Shown here one piece after another: positions 14,786 through 22,302 of a stretch of DNA of 32,170 bases. The translations under genes and the position numbers were made by a program. The notes beneath the pieces were generated by a model, which saw nothing but the letters and a program-made list of their open reading frames with translations, was not told the origin of the DNA and did not search any database. Location of the stretch: positions 1 to 32,170 of the forward strand of contig CAKPAZ010000014.1 of NCBI GenBank assembly GCA_934133195.1. Direction: 5' to 3'. This DNA comes from an uncultured Bacilli bacterium (GTDB lineage: Bacteria; Bacillota_I; Bacilli_A; ML615J-28; CAG-313). Positions within the stretch are counted from its first letter, which is position 1; each line of letters begins with the position of its first letter.

Positions 14786-15400
14786 ATGAACACAATAAAA
14801 GGTGAAATTGTAAATGAAATAGAAATTAATAAAAGTAGATTTATAACCTACCTTAAACATACTGACAATGTTGAAGATGCAAAAGACTATGTAAGTTATG
14901 TCAAAGCTCTTCATCCTAGTGCTACCCATCATGTAGTTGCTATGACTATCGGTAAAACTGGTGAGTATGGTCAAGCTAATGATGATGGAGAACCAAGTGG
15001 AACGGCTGGTCTTCCTGCTCTTGATGTTTTTAGAAAAAATGACATTACAAATTTTACATGTGTGATTGTACGTTATTTTGGTGGTGTTAAGCTTGGTGCT
15101 GGTGGTTTAGTTAGAGCTTACTCTAAGAGTGCAAGCACAGCCCTTAAATTATTAGAAATTACCCCAATTGTAGATTATTTAGGACTATATCTTTCATTTG
15201 ATTATAGTTTTATGAATATTATCGAAAATAGGCTTTCAAAATATGAGATTATTAAAAAACAATTTTCTACAGATGTTACTTTTATTGTAAGAGTCCCTAA
15301 AGATGAAGTAACTGGTGTTTGTAATCAACTAATTAGTATGACTAATAATCTTATTAAAATAAGAATCTTAAAAAATGATGATGAAGAGGAAATAGAATAA
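14786..15400 (+). CDS. YigZ/IMPACT family protein
   Basis: A 204-residue UPF0029 (IMPACT) family protein. The conserved block is complete: HPSATHHVVA, the GQANDDGEPSGTAGLP signature near residues 68-83, and VIVRYFGGVKLGAGGLVRAYS. A smaller C-terminal domain (about 135-204) follows, as in YigZ and YvyE. The family is conserved, but its biochemical role in bacteria is not established. AGGAGG lies 8 nt before the start. It ends at a terminator shared with the convergent dipeptidase gene. Confidence 0.88.
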   Translation: MNTIKGEIVNEIEINKSRFITYLKHTDNVEDAKDYVSYVKALHPSATHHVVAMTIGKTGEYGQANDDGEPSGTAGLPALDVFRKNDITNFTCVIVRYFGGVKLGAGGLVRAYSKSASTALKLLEITPIVDYLGLYLSFDYSFMNIIENRLSKYEIIKKQFSTDVTFIVRVPKDEVTGVCNQLISMTNNLIKIRILKNDDEEEIE

Positions 15401-15427
15401 AGGATTACTTTTTGAAGTAATCCTTTT
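15399..15427. terminator. Bidirectional terminator between the yigZ-like gene and the C69 dipeptidase gene
   Basis: AAAGGATTACTT and AAGTAATCCTTT arms with a 4-nt loop and T tracts, between convergent stops. Confidence 0.85.
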
Positions 15428-15432
15428 ATTTT

Positions 15433-16893
15433 TTAATTATCGGCACGATTGTATCCGTTTTTCATATGAGTTGATGCATCAAGAACAATTTTGTTTAGAG
15501 CATCTTGAGTTTTTTCTTCGGCCATTTTTGCGACCGCATCGTTTGCTTCATCAATTAATGTGAAGTTATTGGTTTCTATCATCTTTCTGTCATATTCATT
15601 TAAAAGTCGATGTGATTCATTTGCGACTTGAGCTTGATAACGTTCAACAATAATTATGCCACTACCATAATGAGCATCAGCTAAGGCTCCAATTAGACGA
15701 GATGTCCAGTAGAAGTTAGAAGTTGATACATCTAAAGTAACATCACTAATGTACTTAGGCATTTTATTAGTGTTTGTATACATTGGGATTATAGCATTAA
15801 ATGCATTAGATCCAAAGCATATCCATTCTACTGCCGCAATTTCTTTTGGCATGTATCCTCTTATTTGAAGTACTGCCATTACTCCTGTACGGCTAATACC
15901 AATTGGACGATAAATTCCTTGCTTATCTCCTATTTTATTATATGGATTATATGGAGTTCCTTGATAATATGAAGATAAAATATATTTAACATCTTCTACA
16001 GTGATTTTTCTTTCAGGAACAAAGGCCCATGGAATATTATCACTTTGAGGATTGAAGTCAGCATTTTCACCATCCCATTTATAAGTAGTTGGGTTGAAAT
16101 AGCGACCCATATACCATGCACGAGGAGTGTTATAAATATGATCAGCATCACTATGACTACCAAATGCAAGGCGAGGGTTAAACTTACCCTCATTGTTAAG
16201 ATTTAAGTGATAATCTTCAACTAATTGTTTTAAGCCCTTAGAACACATATTTTCTTTTTGTTCTCCATAAGCATCATCAAAGTCAAAGCGATCAAGTCCA
16301 AATTGATTTGGCATAACTACATATTCATTATCTTTTACTTTACGAGCAATCCAGTTATGTCCACCGATAGTTTCAAGCCACCAGATTTCTTTAGAGTCAG
16401 AAAAAGCAATACCATTTGGTTCATAAGTTCCATATTTTTCAAGTAAACTTCCAAGTCTAATTACCCCTTCTTTTGCAGTTGTAATATAAGGAAGAGTAAT
16501 TAAAACTAAGTCTTCTTCACCAATACCACCAGGGATATCTTTTTCTTCTTCTGATTTAGCTTTAACATACTTTACATATGGATCCGCACCAAGAACTAAT
16601 GGATTAGATGTAACTGTTTCTGTAGCTGTCATTGCGACATTAGCTTCATTAATACCATTAGCTGGCCAAACCCCATGTTTAGTGTCAACACTTGGGCATG
16701 AAGTATAACGAAGGGGATTGTCAGGAAGTTCAATTTCTAAGTGACTTATTACTGTTTTATACTTTCTTGGTTGATCTTTTGGTTCAACTACGATTAATTT
16801 TTTTACATCAAAAAATCCATCGTCATTTCGTGCGATCATGGTTGAACCATCATAACTCGCATCTTTACCTACTAAAATTGTTGTACAAGCCAT
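15433..16893 (-). CDS. C69-family dipeptidase
   Basis: An N-terminal-nucleophile hydrolase of peptidase family C69, which cleaves broad-specificity dipeptides. The 486-residue chain starts MACTTILVGKDASYDGSTMIARNDD. Cys3 is the expected nucleophile, exposed by removal of a two-residue leader rather than a long propeptide. Conserved parts such as EANVAMTATET, the acidic GGIGEEDLV, and WWLETIGGHNWIA follow. No signal peptide is seen, so it is probably cytosolic and feeds amino-acid recovery. It lies 14 nt after the DUF1295 gene stop, with AAGAGG between, so the two form an operon. It ends at a strong terminator. Confidence 0.9.
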   Translation of the reverse strand: MACTTILVGKDASYDGSTMIARNDDGFFDVKKLIVVEPKDQPRKYKTVISHLEIELPDNPLRYTSCPSVDTKHGVWPANGINEANVAMTATETVTSNPLVLGADPYVKYVKAKSEEEKDIPGGIGEEDLVLITLPYITTAKEGVIRLGSLLEKYGTYEPNGIAFSDSKEIWWLETIGGHNWIARKVKDNEYVVMPNQFGLDRFDFDDAYGEQKENMCSKGLKQLVEDYHLNLNNEGKFNPRLAFGSHSDADHIYNTPRAWYMGRYFNPTTYKWDGENADFNPQSDNIPWAFVPERKITVEDVKYILSSYYQGTPYNPYNKIGDKQGIYRPIGISRTGVMAVLQIRGYMPKEIAAVEWICFGSNAFNAIIPMYTNTNKMPKYISDVTLDVSTSNFYWTSRLIGALADAHYGSGIIIVERYQAQVANESHRLLNEYDRKMIETNNFTLIDEANDAVAKMAEEKTQDALNKIVLDASTHMKNGYNRADN

Positions 16894-16907
16894 ATTTTAC
16901 CTCTTTT

Positions 16908-17795
16908 CTAAAATGGAAAAAATCCATTTGTTTTTTCTTTGTGTTTGTCGAAATCTTGGTAAACTTCAAGATTATGTTTATCATTCATTGGAATGATTAA
17001 AGCACTGATATATACTAAAATCATTACTGGTGAGGAAATTAAAATCCAATTTTGATCATTAACAAATGATATTCCCATCATGCAAAGACCAAACCAGAAT
17101 AATATTTCACCAAAATATTTAGGGTAACGACTTTTCTTGTATAAGCCGTAATTACAAATTTTACCTCTATTATCTTGTTTTTTGTTAAATATTGATTTTT
17201 GAATTGTTGCTATTTCTTCAAAGACGATACCTACTAAAAGCACTACAAGGCCAAGCCATGTTGAAAGGGTTGGTGCTGCTCCTCTTTTGAATTCTTCAAT
17301 ATACTTAAAAGCAGGAAGCATTCCTAAATATAGTAGAGCAGTTGGAAGTAAAGACATTAAAAAGAAAGCAAAGAACGGCCATACAGATGGATGTTTCTTT
17401 TGTAAAGTTGCAAACTTCCAATCATCATTTTCATTATTAGAGATTTTAATAATGCCTTCAGCTAATGATTTTAAAGCATAGAGTGCAATACATACAATAA
17501 TGATTATAATATTACCATTCGAAATCATTTGTGTTTTTAACGCAAACATTAATATAGAAAATAATGATACAACTCCCCAATATAAATTATATAGATTGTA
17601 TTCTTTTATTATTACTCCTAGTATAAAGATATAAAGTGTTAAGATTGCATTAATAACTAATAAAATAAATAAGGGGTTATTAATGCTATCAGGAAGAACA
17701 CTCTCAAATAATTGATATAGAAAGTAACTGCCAACTAGCCCTACTAGGTAGATACATAAATTTATTATAATTCTTAGTGTTTTATTTTGTTTCAT
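16908..17795 (-). CDS. DUF1295 family membrane protein (steroid-reductase-like fold)
   Basis: A 295-residue membrane protein with about eight to nine helices. The C-terminal block GLYKKSRYPKYFGEILFWFGLCMMG matches the DUF1295 signature (GLxxxSRHPNYxGE), related to 3-oxo-5-alpha-steroid 4-dehydrogenases and isoprenylcysteine methyltransferases. The usual SRHPNYFGE reads SRYPKYFGE, with the His and Asn replaced. The substrate is unknown, and lipid or isoprenoid reduction is the common guess. A TATAAT with GGTGG upstream (17821-17816) and GGAG before the ATG mark its start. It is the first gene of a two-gene operon with the C69 dipeptidase gene and is divergent from ytqA. Confidence 0.85.
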   Translation of the reverse strand: MKQNKTLRIIINLCIYLVGLVGSYFLYQLFESVLPDSINNPLFILLVINAILTLYIFILGVIIKEYNLYNLYWGVVSLFSILMFALKTQMISNGNIIIIIVCIALYALKSLAEGIIKISNNENDDWKFATLQKKHPSVWPFFAFFLMSLLPTALLYLGMLPAFKYIEEFKRGAAPTLSTWLGLVVLLVGIVFEEIATIQKSIFNKKQDNRGKICNYGLYKKSRYPKYFGEILFWFGLCMMGISFVNDQNWILISSPVMILVYISALIIPMNDKHNLEVYQDFDKHKEKTNGFFPF

Positions 17796-17884
17796 AGTTT
17801 TTTCTCCTATATTTTATTATACCACCTTTTAAATAAAAAAAATAATATTTAACATTTTTAAAGCATTTTTGCATTTCTTTGTTT

Positions 17885-17913
17885 TTGACAAATCGCTATT
17901 ATTTTGTTAAACT
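17885..17913 (+). promoter_or_regulatory. sigma-A promoter of ytqA-ytqB
   Basis: -35 TTGACA (17885-17890, consensus), 17-bp spacer, -10 TAAACT (17908-17913). Initiation near 17920 excludes the upstream in-frame ATG at 17920 as the start codon. Confidence 0.7.
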
Positions 17914-17937
17914 ATATATATGAAAAGAGGAAGTATT

Positions 17938-18885
17938 ATGAATCCCTTATTTAATAATGAAAAGCATTACTATACAATGAATAATTATTGTTTACACCGC
18001 TTTGGTAAAAAAACCTTTAGAATATCATTAAATGGAAATTTTAGTTGTCCTAACCGTGATGGCACTATCAGTAAGCTTGGTTGTATCTTTTGTTCTGAAG
18101 CTGGCAGTGGAGATTTCGCAGGGAACGTAAATCATCCATTAAAGACTCAATTTGAAGAAATTAAAAAGATGATGATGCATAAATGGAATGACGGATATTA
18201 TATTGCTTATTTTCAAGCTAATACTAACACCTATGGAAGCTTGGAAAAATTAAAAAGCGTATATGAACAAATTATTACTAAAGATGGACCAATTGATGAA
18301 AATATTAAAGTACTTAGTATCGCGACAAGACCTGATGCTCTTGACGATGAAAAAATTAAATATTTACAAGAATTAAATCAGAGAATTGAAGTATGGGTTG
18401 AACTAGGATTCCAAACATCTAATGAGGATACTGCAAAACTTATTAATAGAGGATACCCCAATGATGTTTTTCTTAATGCCATTAGAAAACTTAAAAAAGC
18501 AGGTATTCATACCATTGTTCATGTTATCAATGGACTTCCTAATGAAACAGCCACTGATATGATAAATACAATTAAATTTGTTAATAATGAACATCCAGAT
18601 GGTGTTAAAATTCATATGCTTCATATTATGAAAAATACACCACTTGAAAAATATTATTTTCTTCATCCTTTTCATGTCTTAACACTTGAAGAGTATGTTG
18701 AAATCGTTGTTCAACAACTTAGATTATTAGATGAGAATATTGTTATCCATCGTTTAACTGGTGATGCTCCTAAAGATTTATTAATTGAACCAACATGGAC
18801 TTTAAAGAAATTTGTGGTATTAAATGAGATTGATAAATTAATGAGAAAAGAAAATGTCTTTCAAGGTGATTTATGTACAAAATAG
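17938..18885 (+). CDS. ytqA: Radical SAM protein, YtqA/YhcC family (TIGR01212 type)
   Basis: A radical-SAM enzyme of about 315 residues. The cluster-binding cysteines lie in FSCPNRDGTISKLGCIFC near residues 32-49, the C-x12-C-x2-C spacing of this family. Further conserved parts are FQANTNTYG, SIATRPD, VWVELGFQTSN and HVINGLPNET. The reaction of the family has been linked to tRNA modification together with its neighbour. ytqA-ytqB adjacency is conserved in Bacillus, and here the next gene overlaps by 13 nt. Start 17938 has AGAGGA upstream. That the two genes work as a pair rests on conserved neighbourhood. Confidence 0.88.
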   Translation: MNPLFNNEKHYYTMNNYCLHRFGKKTFRISLNGNFSCPNRDGTISKLGCIFCSEAGSGDFAGNVNHPLKTQFEEIKKMMMHKWNDGYYIAYFQANTNTYGSLEKLKSVYEQIITKDGPIDENIKVLSIATRPDALDDEKIKYLQELNQRIEVWVELGFQTSNEDTAKLINRGYPNDVFLNAIRKLKKAGIHTIVHVINGLPNETATDMINTIKFVNNEHPDGVKIHMLHIMKNTPLEKYYFLHPFHVLTLEEYVEIVVQQLRLLDENIVIHRLTGDAPKDLLIEPTWTLKKFVVLNEIDKLMRKENVFQGDLCTK

Positions 18886-19439
18886 TAGAATTTTCACATC
18901 TTTTAATAAATAATTATTTTGATAAGTTTAAACACGAAAATATGATTTTTGTTGACGCCACATGTGGTAGAGGTAGTGATACTATTTTTATGGCTGAACT
19001 TCTTTCTAACTATGGACATGTGTATAGTTATGATATTCAACAAATAGCCCTTGATTATACTTTGAATGAATTAGAAAAGCTAAATATTAAAAATGTTACC
19101 TTAAAACTCAAAAGTCATGAATTTATCGATGAAACTAATCTTGATTTAATTATCTACAATTTAGGTTACTTACCAAATGGTGATAAATCAATTACCACAA
19201 ATCATGAGAGTACGATGGCAAGTTTAAAAAAGGTTTTAAGCAGATTTTGGTTAAATCCTAATATGCTAATTATTTTGGTTTTATATCCAGGATATGAGGA
19301 AGGTAAAATTGAAAGTTCAATGATTGATGAATATGTAAAGGCATTACCAAGCAAAGATTTTTTAGTATGTAAATATCAAAACTATAATCGACCTACTTCT
19401 CCATATATTTTAACTATTTCCAAAAACAATTTAAAATAA
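18873..19439 (+). CDS. ytqB: Class I SAM-dependent methyltransferase, YtqB family
   Basis: A 188-residue Rossmann-fold methyltransferase of the small YtqB-like (rRNA_methylase) family. The SAM-binding motif VDATCGRGSDTIFMAEL is near residues 27-43, and the family motif LIIYNLGYLPNGDKSIT near 92-108. The start codon lies inside the end of ytqA and has AAGGTG 4 nt upstream, so it is coupled to ytqA. Known members methylate tRNA wobble-uridine derivatives, which would follow the modification begun by YtqA. That chemistry comes from family knowledge and is not visible here. It ends before a strong terminator. Confidence 0.87.
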   Translation: MYKIVEFSHLLINNYFDKFKHENMIFVDATCGRGSDTIFMAELLSNYGHVYSYDIQQIALDYTLNELEKLNIKNVTLKLKSHEFIDETNLDLIIYNLGYLPNGDKSITTNHESTMASLKKVLSRFWLNPNMLIILVLYPGYEEGKIESSMIDEYVKALPSKDFLVCKYQNYNRPTSPYILTISKNNLK

Positions 19440-19456
19440 TATATCTATTTAAAAAG

Positions 19457-19484
19457 AAAACTGCTAGTGTTCACTAGCAGTTTT
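19457..19484. terminator. Bidirectional terminator between ytqB and spoIIQ
   Basis: Thirteen-bp arms AAAACTGCTAGTG / CACTAGCAGTTTT around TT, with a T tract, between convergent genes. Confidence 0.88.
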
Positions 19485-20123
19485 TTACTTAATTTCTGTT
19501 AACTTTTTCCCGATTAATTTTTCAGGATTGTAGTATGTTCCAGCTTTGCATATTTTGAAATAAACATGATTGCCGGTTTCTGCATCAATCTCGGTTTTTC
19601 CACTTACACCAAGTTTATCACCTTGAGCTACTTCTTTACCAACTGTTACACATACTTCACTCAAACCATAGTAGTAAGTTTTTACTCCATCTTTATGTTC
19701 AATTACTACATAATTAGAAAATAAAGGATTTTCTTTTACTTCTACTACTTTGCCACTAAAGACAGCTAATACATCAAAAGCCGTATCGTCTTTTTTCGCA
19801 AAACTTGTACCAAGACTAGTACGGTAACTATTTTGATATTTTATTAGACCAAGTTTTTGATTTTCTTTAGTGTCATCTTTTTCATAAAATTTACGAACAA
19901 TTGTGTAATCCATTGTTTTATCAAATGGAAGAGTCATTAATTCTTCAGGCTTAACATCAACGTCTGGATCAACATTTGGTTTTTCTGGTTCCTTACTAGG
20001 GTCATTAGGCTTTGTTGTTGATGATCTTGCACTTACAACTAAAGCTACAACAAGTAATCCAACTAAACCAACAAAGAAGAAAAACTGAAATTTGTGTTGA
20101 GCAATTTTCTTAAACAATTTCAT
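19485..20123 (-). CDS. spoIIQ: SpoIIQ-like forespore membrane protein (inactive LytM/M23 fold)
   Basis: SpoIIQ sits in the forespore membrane and joins SpoIIIAH across the engulfment space, forming part of the channel and ratchet between mother cell and forespore. This 212-residue protein has a basic N-terminus, one membrane helix (about 12-31), a Pro-rich linker and an M23-like domain (about 90-205). The domain follows SpoIIQ closely: AFDVLAVFSGKVVEV, PLFSNYVVIEHKDG, YGLSEVCVTVG and GNHVYFKI. Catalytic zinc ligands are gone: no HxGxD His, and the HxH motif reads HVY. It is therefore a structural, not hydrolytic, protein. GAGGTG lies 5 nt before the start. A general M23 peptidase is excluded by the lost ligands. 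Confidence 0.8.
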   Translation of the reverse strand: MKLFKKIAQHKFQFFFFVGLVGLLVVALVVSARSSTTKPNDPSKEPEKPNVDPDVDVKPEELMTLPFDKTMDYTIVRKFYEKDDTKENQKLGLIKYQNSYRTSLGTSFAKKDDTAFDVLAVFSGKVVEVKENPLFSNYVVIEHKDGVKTYYYGLSEVCVTVGKEVAQGDKLGVSGKTEIDAETGNHVYFKICKAGTYYNPEKLIGKKLTEIK

Positions 20124-20139
20124 AATTTCACCTCATATT

Positions 20140-20169
20140 TAGTATTAACCAAATATTAAGTGTTATACA
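20140..20169 (-). promoter_or_regulatory. Candidate forespore (sigma-F type) promoter of spoIIQ
   Basis: -35 TGTATA (20169-20164), 17-bp spacer, -10 AATACTA (20146-20140), 16 nt before the ATG. Same spacing and -10 core as the elements before spoIIR and pdaA. Confidence 0.55.
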
Positions 20170-20186
20170 AAAATTTCTATATTAAT

Positions 20187-20402
20187 TTAAAAAATATTAT
20201 GAATTCTCTCAACTAAAGTAATAAACGCACTAGTAACTAAGAAACTAATGATTATAGAAGCAATAACATAAGCAATTCTTATTTCAGTTATTTTGCCTTG
20301 TTTAAACAATTTTTCAAAGTTACTTGCGAGTAATAATAGAAAGGATACAACCATCATTAGAAAGAAAATAATAACATATAAAATATTGTTATAATTATTC
20401 AT
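20187..20402 (-). CDS. DUF1146 (YwzB-like) small membrane protein
   Basis: A 71-residue protein with two membrane helices around the conserved loop NFEKLFKQGKITEIRIAYVIASIIISF, which matches the DUF1146/YwzB pattern (FEKL...PGR...AR...). Function unknown. In Bacillus ywzB lies in the region between the ATP synthase genes and murA-spoIID-spoIIQ. Here it is directly upstream of spoIIQ, so the old order is kept with the intervening genes missing. Its start overlaps the preceding gene by a few bases, with AAAGGAG inside that gene, so it belongs to the rpiB operon. Confidence 0.75.
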   Translation of the reverse strand: MNNYNNILYVIIFFLMMVVSFLLLLASNFEKLFKQGKITEIRIAYVIASIIISFLVTSAFITLVERIHNIF

Positions 20403-20664
20403 TAGGTTTTGTCTCCTTTCCTTTTTTATATGCGTTGATTTTTTTTACCGTTTTAACAGTAAATATTGTAATACCAATAACAGCAAATAAGCATATACTA
20501 AAAATAAAGTAAATATTACCTTGAGAATCATTTTCTTTTTCCGCATTACGCCATAGTAAATAACCAGTTAAAACGCCAAATAGAATGATTGTTCCAAGTT
20601 GAATAAGATTGGTTAGAACAATATCCTTAATAACCGGATTCATTTTTTTCTTTTCTTTACTCAT
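20395..20664 (-). CDS. Small two-helix membrane protein, possibly AtpI/AtpZ-like
   Basis: An 89-residue protein with a basic start, two membrane helices (about 13-36 and 49-69) and a basic tail. The segment LIQLGTIILFGVLTGYLLWRN recalls AtpI/AtpZ proteins (helix with GxxxG and an ending like GYxLDR), and atpI follows rpiB-upp in Bacillus order. The match is weak, and no ATP synthase genes are here. The ATG at 20664 overlaps the rpiB stop by 8 nt without a good Shine-Dalgarno, so translation is coupled to rpiB. Confidence 0.55.
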   Translation of the reverse strand: MSKEKKKMNPVIKDIVLTNLIQLGTIILFGVLTGYLLWRNAEKENDSQGNIYFIFSICLFAVIGITIFTVKTVKKINAYKKGKETKPNE

Positions 20665-21097
20665 TTTCAAGTGCCATTACCTTATTTACTCTTCTTAAAT
20701 GACGATCCCCTAAGAATTTAGTATTAAGAAAAGTATCTAGGATTTCCTTTAATAAATCAAATGAAACATCTTTTGCACCTATACATAGAACATTAGCATT
20801 ATTATGTTCTCTTGTTAGGCGAGCATTTTCAACATTTGTTACAAGGGCAGCGCGGATACCTTTTACTTTATTACTAGACATTGACATTCCAATTCCTGTA
20901 TAACATATTAGGATGCCATATTCAACTTCATTATTTTTTACAGCGTAACTTACGGGTTTAGCATAATCAGGGTAATCTACTGATTCTTTAGAGTTAGTAC
21001 CATAATCAATTACTTCATATCCTTTTGATTTTAAATATTCTTTCGCTTGTTCTTTTAATTCAAATCCTGCATGATCTGATCCGATTGCTAATTTCAT
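20657..21097 (-). CDS. rpiB: Ribose-5-phosphate isomerase B (LacAB/RpiB family)
   Basis: Interconverts ribulose 5-phosphate and ribose 5-phosphate in the pentose phosphate pathway. The 146-residue chain has the family start IGSDHAGFELKEQ and a C-terminal NxARLTREHNNANVLCIG block with the phosphate-binding residues. The active-site loop reads LICYTGIGMS, where most members read CGTGIG. The catalytic Cys is kept but the next Gly is Tyr. It leads a three-gene coupled operon. Position next to spoIIR matches the Bacillus ywlF location. A LacAB-type isomerase for another sugar phosphate is the alternative. Confidence 0.9.
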   Translation of the reverse strand: MKLAIGSDHAGFELKEQAKEYLKSKGYEVIDYGTNSKESVDYPDYAKPVSYAVKNNEVEYGILICYTGIGMSMSSNKVKGIRAALVTNVENARLTREHNNANVLCIGAKDVSFDLLKEILDTFLNTKFLGDRHLRRVNKVMALENE

Positions 21098-21163
21098 AGT
21101 ATTACCTTCCTTTATTATATTATAATACTATTATACCCCATTATCAATCTTTTTAAAAGAATA

Positions 21164-21637
21164 TTACTTTTTCTTTATTTTATCATAGATATAACTTCGA
21201 TACTCTATTTCATTATTATCATCAAATGAAATCTTAAAGAAATCAGGATAAAGTAAAGTCCAAAAGTTTTTACCTTTTCCTTCGCCAATGGTTATAACAA
21301 TTGATGGGTAAGTACCAGAAGGAATAAATTCATCATTATATGATTTAGCTGGGTAAGTTTCATTTTTGTATTCTACCTTTATGGTGTTGATATATGATTT
21401 TTTTATTTTCTTTTTTAACTCATCAAGAATTTGATAGTATTCAATATGAGGGTTTTCCTCATATATTTCTTTTATTGCTTCTTTTACTTCTATTTTATTT
21501 TGTTGATCAATGTCTGAGTTTGAGGAAGCTATTATTCTAAGCCTTAGACTATCATTTTTGGTTGTACAACCATTCAATAAAAAAAGTGTAAAAATAAGTA
21601 AAGTAAGTATATATAATTTATTTCTAAATTTTTCCAT
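21164..21637 (-). CDS. spoIIR: SpoIIR-like sporulation signalling protein, predicted lipoprotein
   Basis: In Bacillus SpoIIR is made in the forespore under sigma-F and triggers SpoIIGA to activate sigma-E in the mother cell. This 157-residue protein has the SpoIIR core: SLRLRIIASSNSDIDQQNK, then IPSGTYPSIVITIGEGKGKNFW and LLYPDFF near the end. The N-terminus is a lipoprotein signal with lipobox LLNGC near residue 24, whereas Bacillus SpoIIR is described as secreted. Start 21637 is chosen for its GGTGAT site. An upstream ATG at 21682 lies before the promoter. It sits between sua5 and rpiB, as in Bacillus. It is smaller than usual, lacking a long C-terminal part. Confidence 0.8.
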   Translation of the reverse strand: MEKFRNKLYILTLLIFTLFLLNGCTTKNDSLRLRIIASSNSDIDQQNKIEVKEAIKEIYEENPHIEYYQILDELKKKIKKSYINTIKVEYKNETYPAKSYNDEFIPSGTYPSIVITIGEGKGKNFWTLLYPDFFKISFDDNNEIEYRSYIYDKIKKK

Positions 21638-21651
21638 TTTATCACCATTTA

Positions 21652-21681
21652 TAGTATATCCTATAAATTTGATTATATACA
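21652..21681 (-). promoter_or_regulatory. Candidate forespore (sigma-F type) promoter of spoIIR
   Basis: -35 TGTATA (21681-21676), 17-bp spacer, -10 TATACTA (21658-21652) within GGATATACTA, close to the sigma-F -10 pattern GGnrAnAnTw. It lies immediately before the Shine-Dalgarno, so the leader would be short. Confidence 0.55.
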
Positions 21682-21689
21682 TAATAAAA

Positions 21690-21718
21690 AAGATTGAGCA
21701 AAGTTATTACTCAATCTT
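21690..21718 (-). terminator. Terminator after sua5
   Basis: AAGATTGAG / CTCAATCTT arms with an 11-nt loop and T tract on the minus strand. It separates the alr-sua5 operon from spoIIR. Confidence 0.75.
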
Positions 21719-21726
21719 GATTTTAA

Positions 21727-22302
21727 TTATTTAATAATTATATCGCCTTGTCTTAAGATTTTGAAAGGCTGAGATGTTGCGTCAACAACGGTTGAAGATA
21801 CATTAGAAGTTGTTTCAGCATCTTCTATAATATAGTCTATTTTATCACCAAAATATTTGGTTATTTCTTCATAACTATTTAAAGGAAGAGAACCGCTTAA
21901 ATTAACACTTGTAGTAAGAAAAGGACCATATTTGTTTAGAATTGTTCTTGCGACTAAAGAATTAGGAATTCTAAAACCGATTGTTTTAAATTCTTCATTT
22001 ACTAAATATTTAACATCATTTCGTTTGTTAAAGATTATTGTTAAGGCTCCTGGCCAGTATGTTTTCATGATTTCTGTTACTTTAATACTTGGAGTTTCCA
22101 CATACTTTAAGACATCGTCAATGTTTCCTGCAAGAACTGGTAAAGCCTTATGGATATCTCTTTCTTTTAATTCATAAATTTTTTCGGCTGCTTCTTTATC
22201 GTTAAACATTGCCGCAACCCCATAAACTGTATCCGTAGGAAAACAAATTATTTTTCCAACTAGTTCTTCTTTGGGAATTTTTAAAAATTCACTTAGTTTC
22301 AT
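21727..22302 (-). CDS. Threonylcarbamoyl-AMP synthase (TsaC/Sua5 family)
   Basis: Makes threonylcarbamoyl-adenylate from Thr, bicarbonate and ATP for the t6A37 modification of tRNA. At 191 residues it is the short TsaC form without the C-terminal Sua5 domain. Motifs: KIICFPTDTVYGVAAMFND near residues 17-35, IYELKERDIHKALPVL, and TSVNLSGSLPLNS. Start 22302 has AGGTA at 7 nt. The gene start overlaps the end of the upstream membrane-protein gene. It matches ywlC in the Bacillus prfA-prmC-spoIIR-ywlC region. Confidence 0.9.
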   Translation of the reverse strand: MKLSEFLKIPKEELVGKIICFPTDTVYGVAAMFNDKEAAEKIYELKERDIHKALPVLAGNIDDVLKYVETPSIKVTEIMKTYWPGALTIIFNKRNDVKYLVNEEFKTIGFRIPNSLVARTILNKYGPFLTTSVNLSGSLPLNSYEEITKYFGDKIDYIIEDAETTSNVSSTVVDATSQPFKILRQGDIIIK

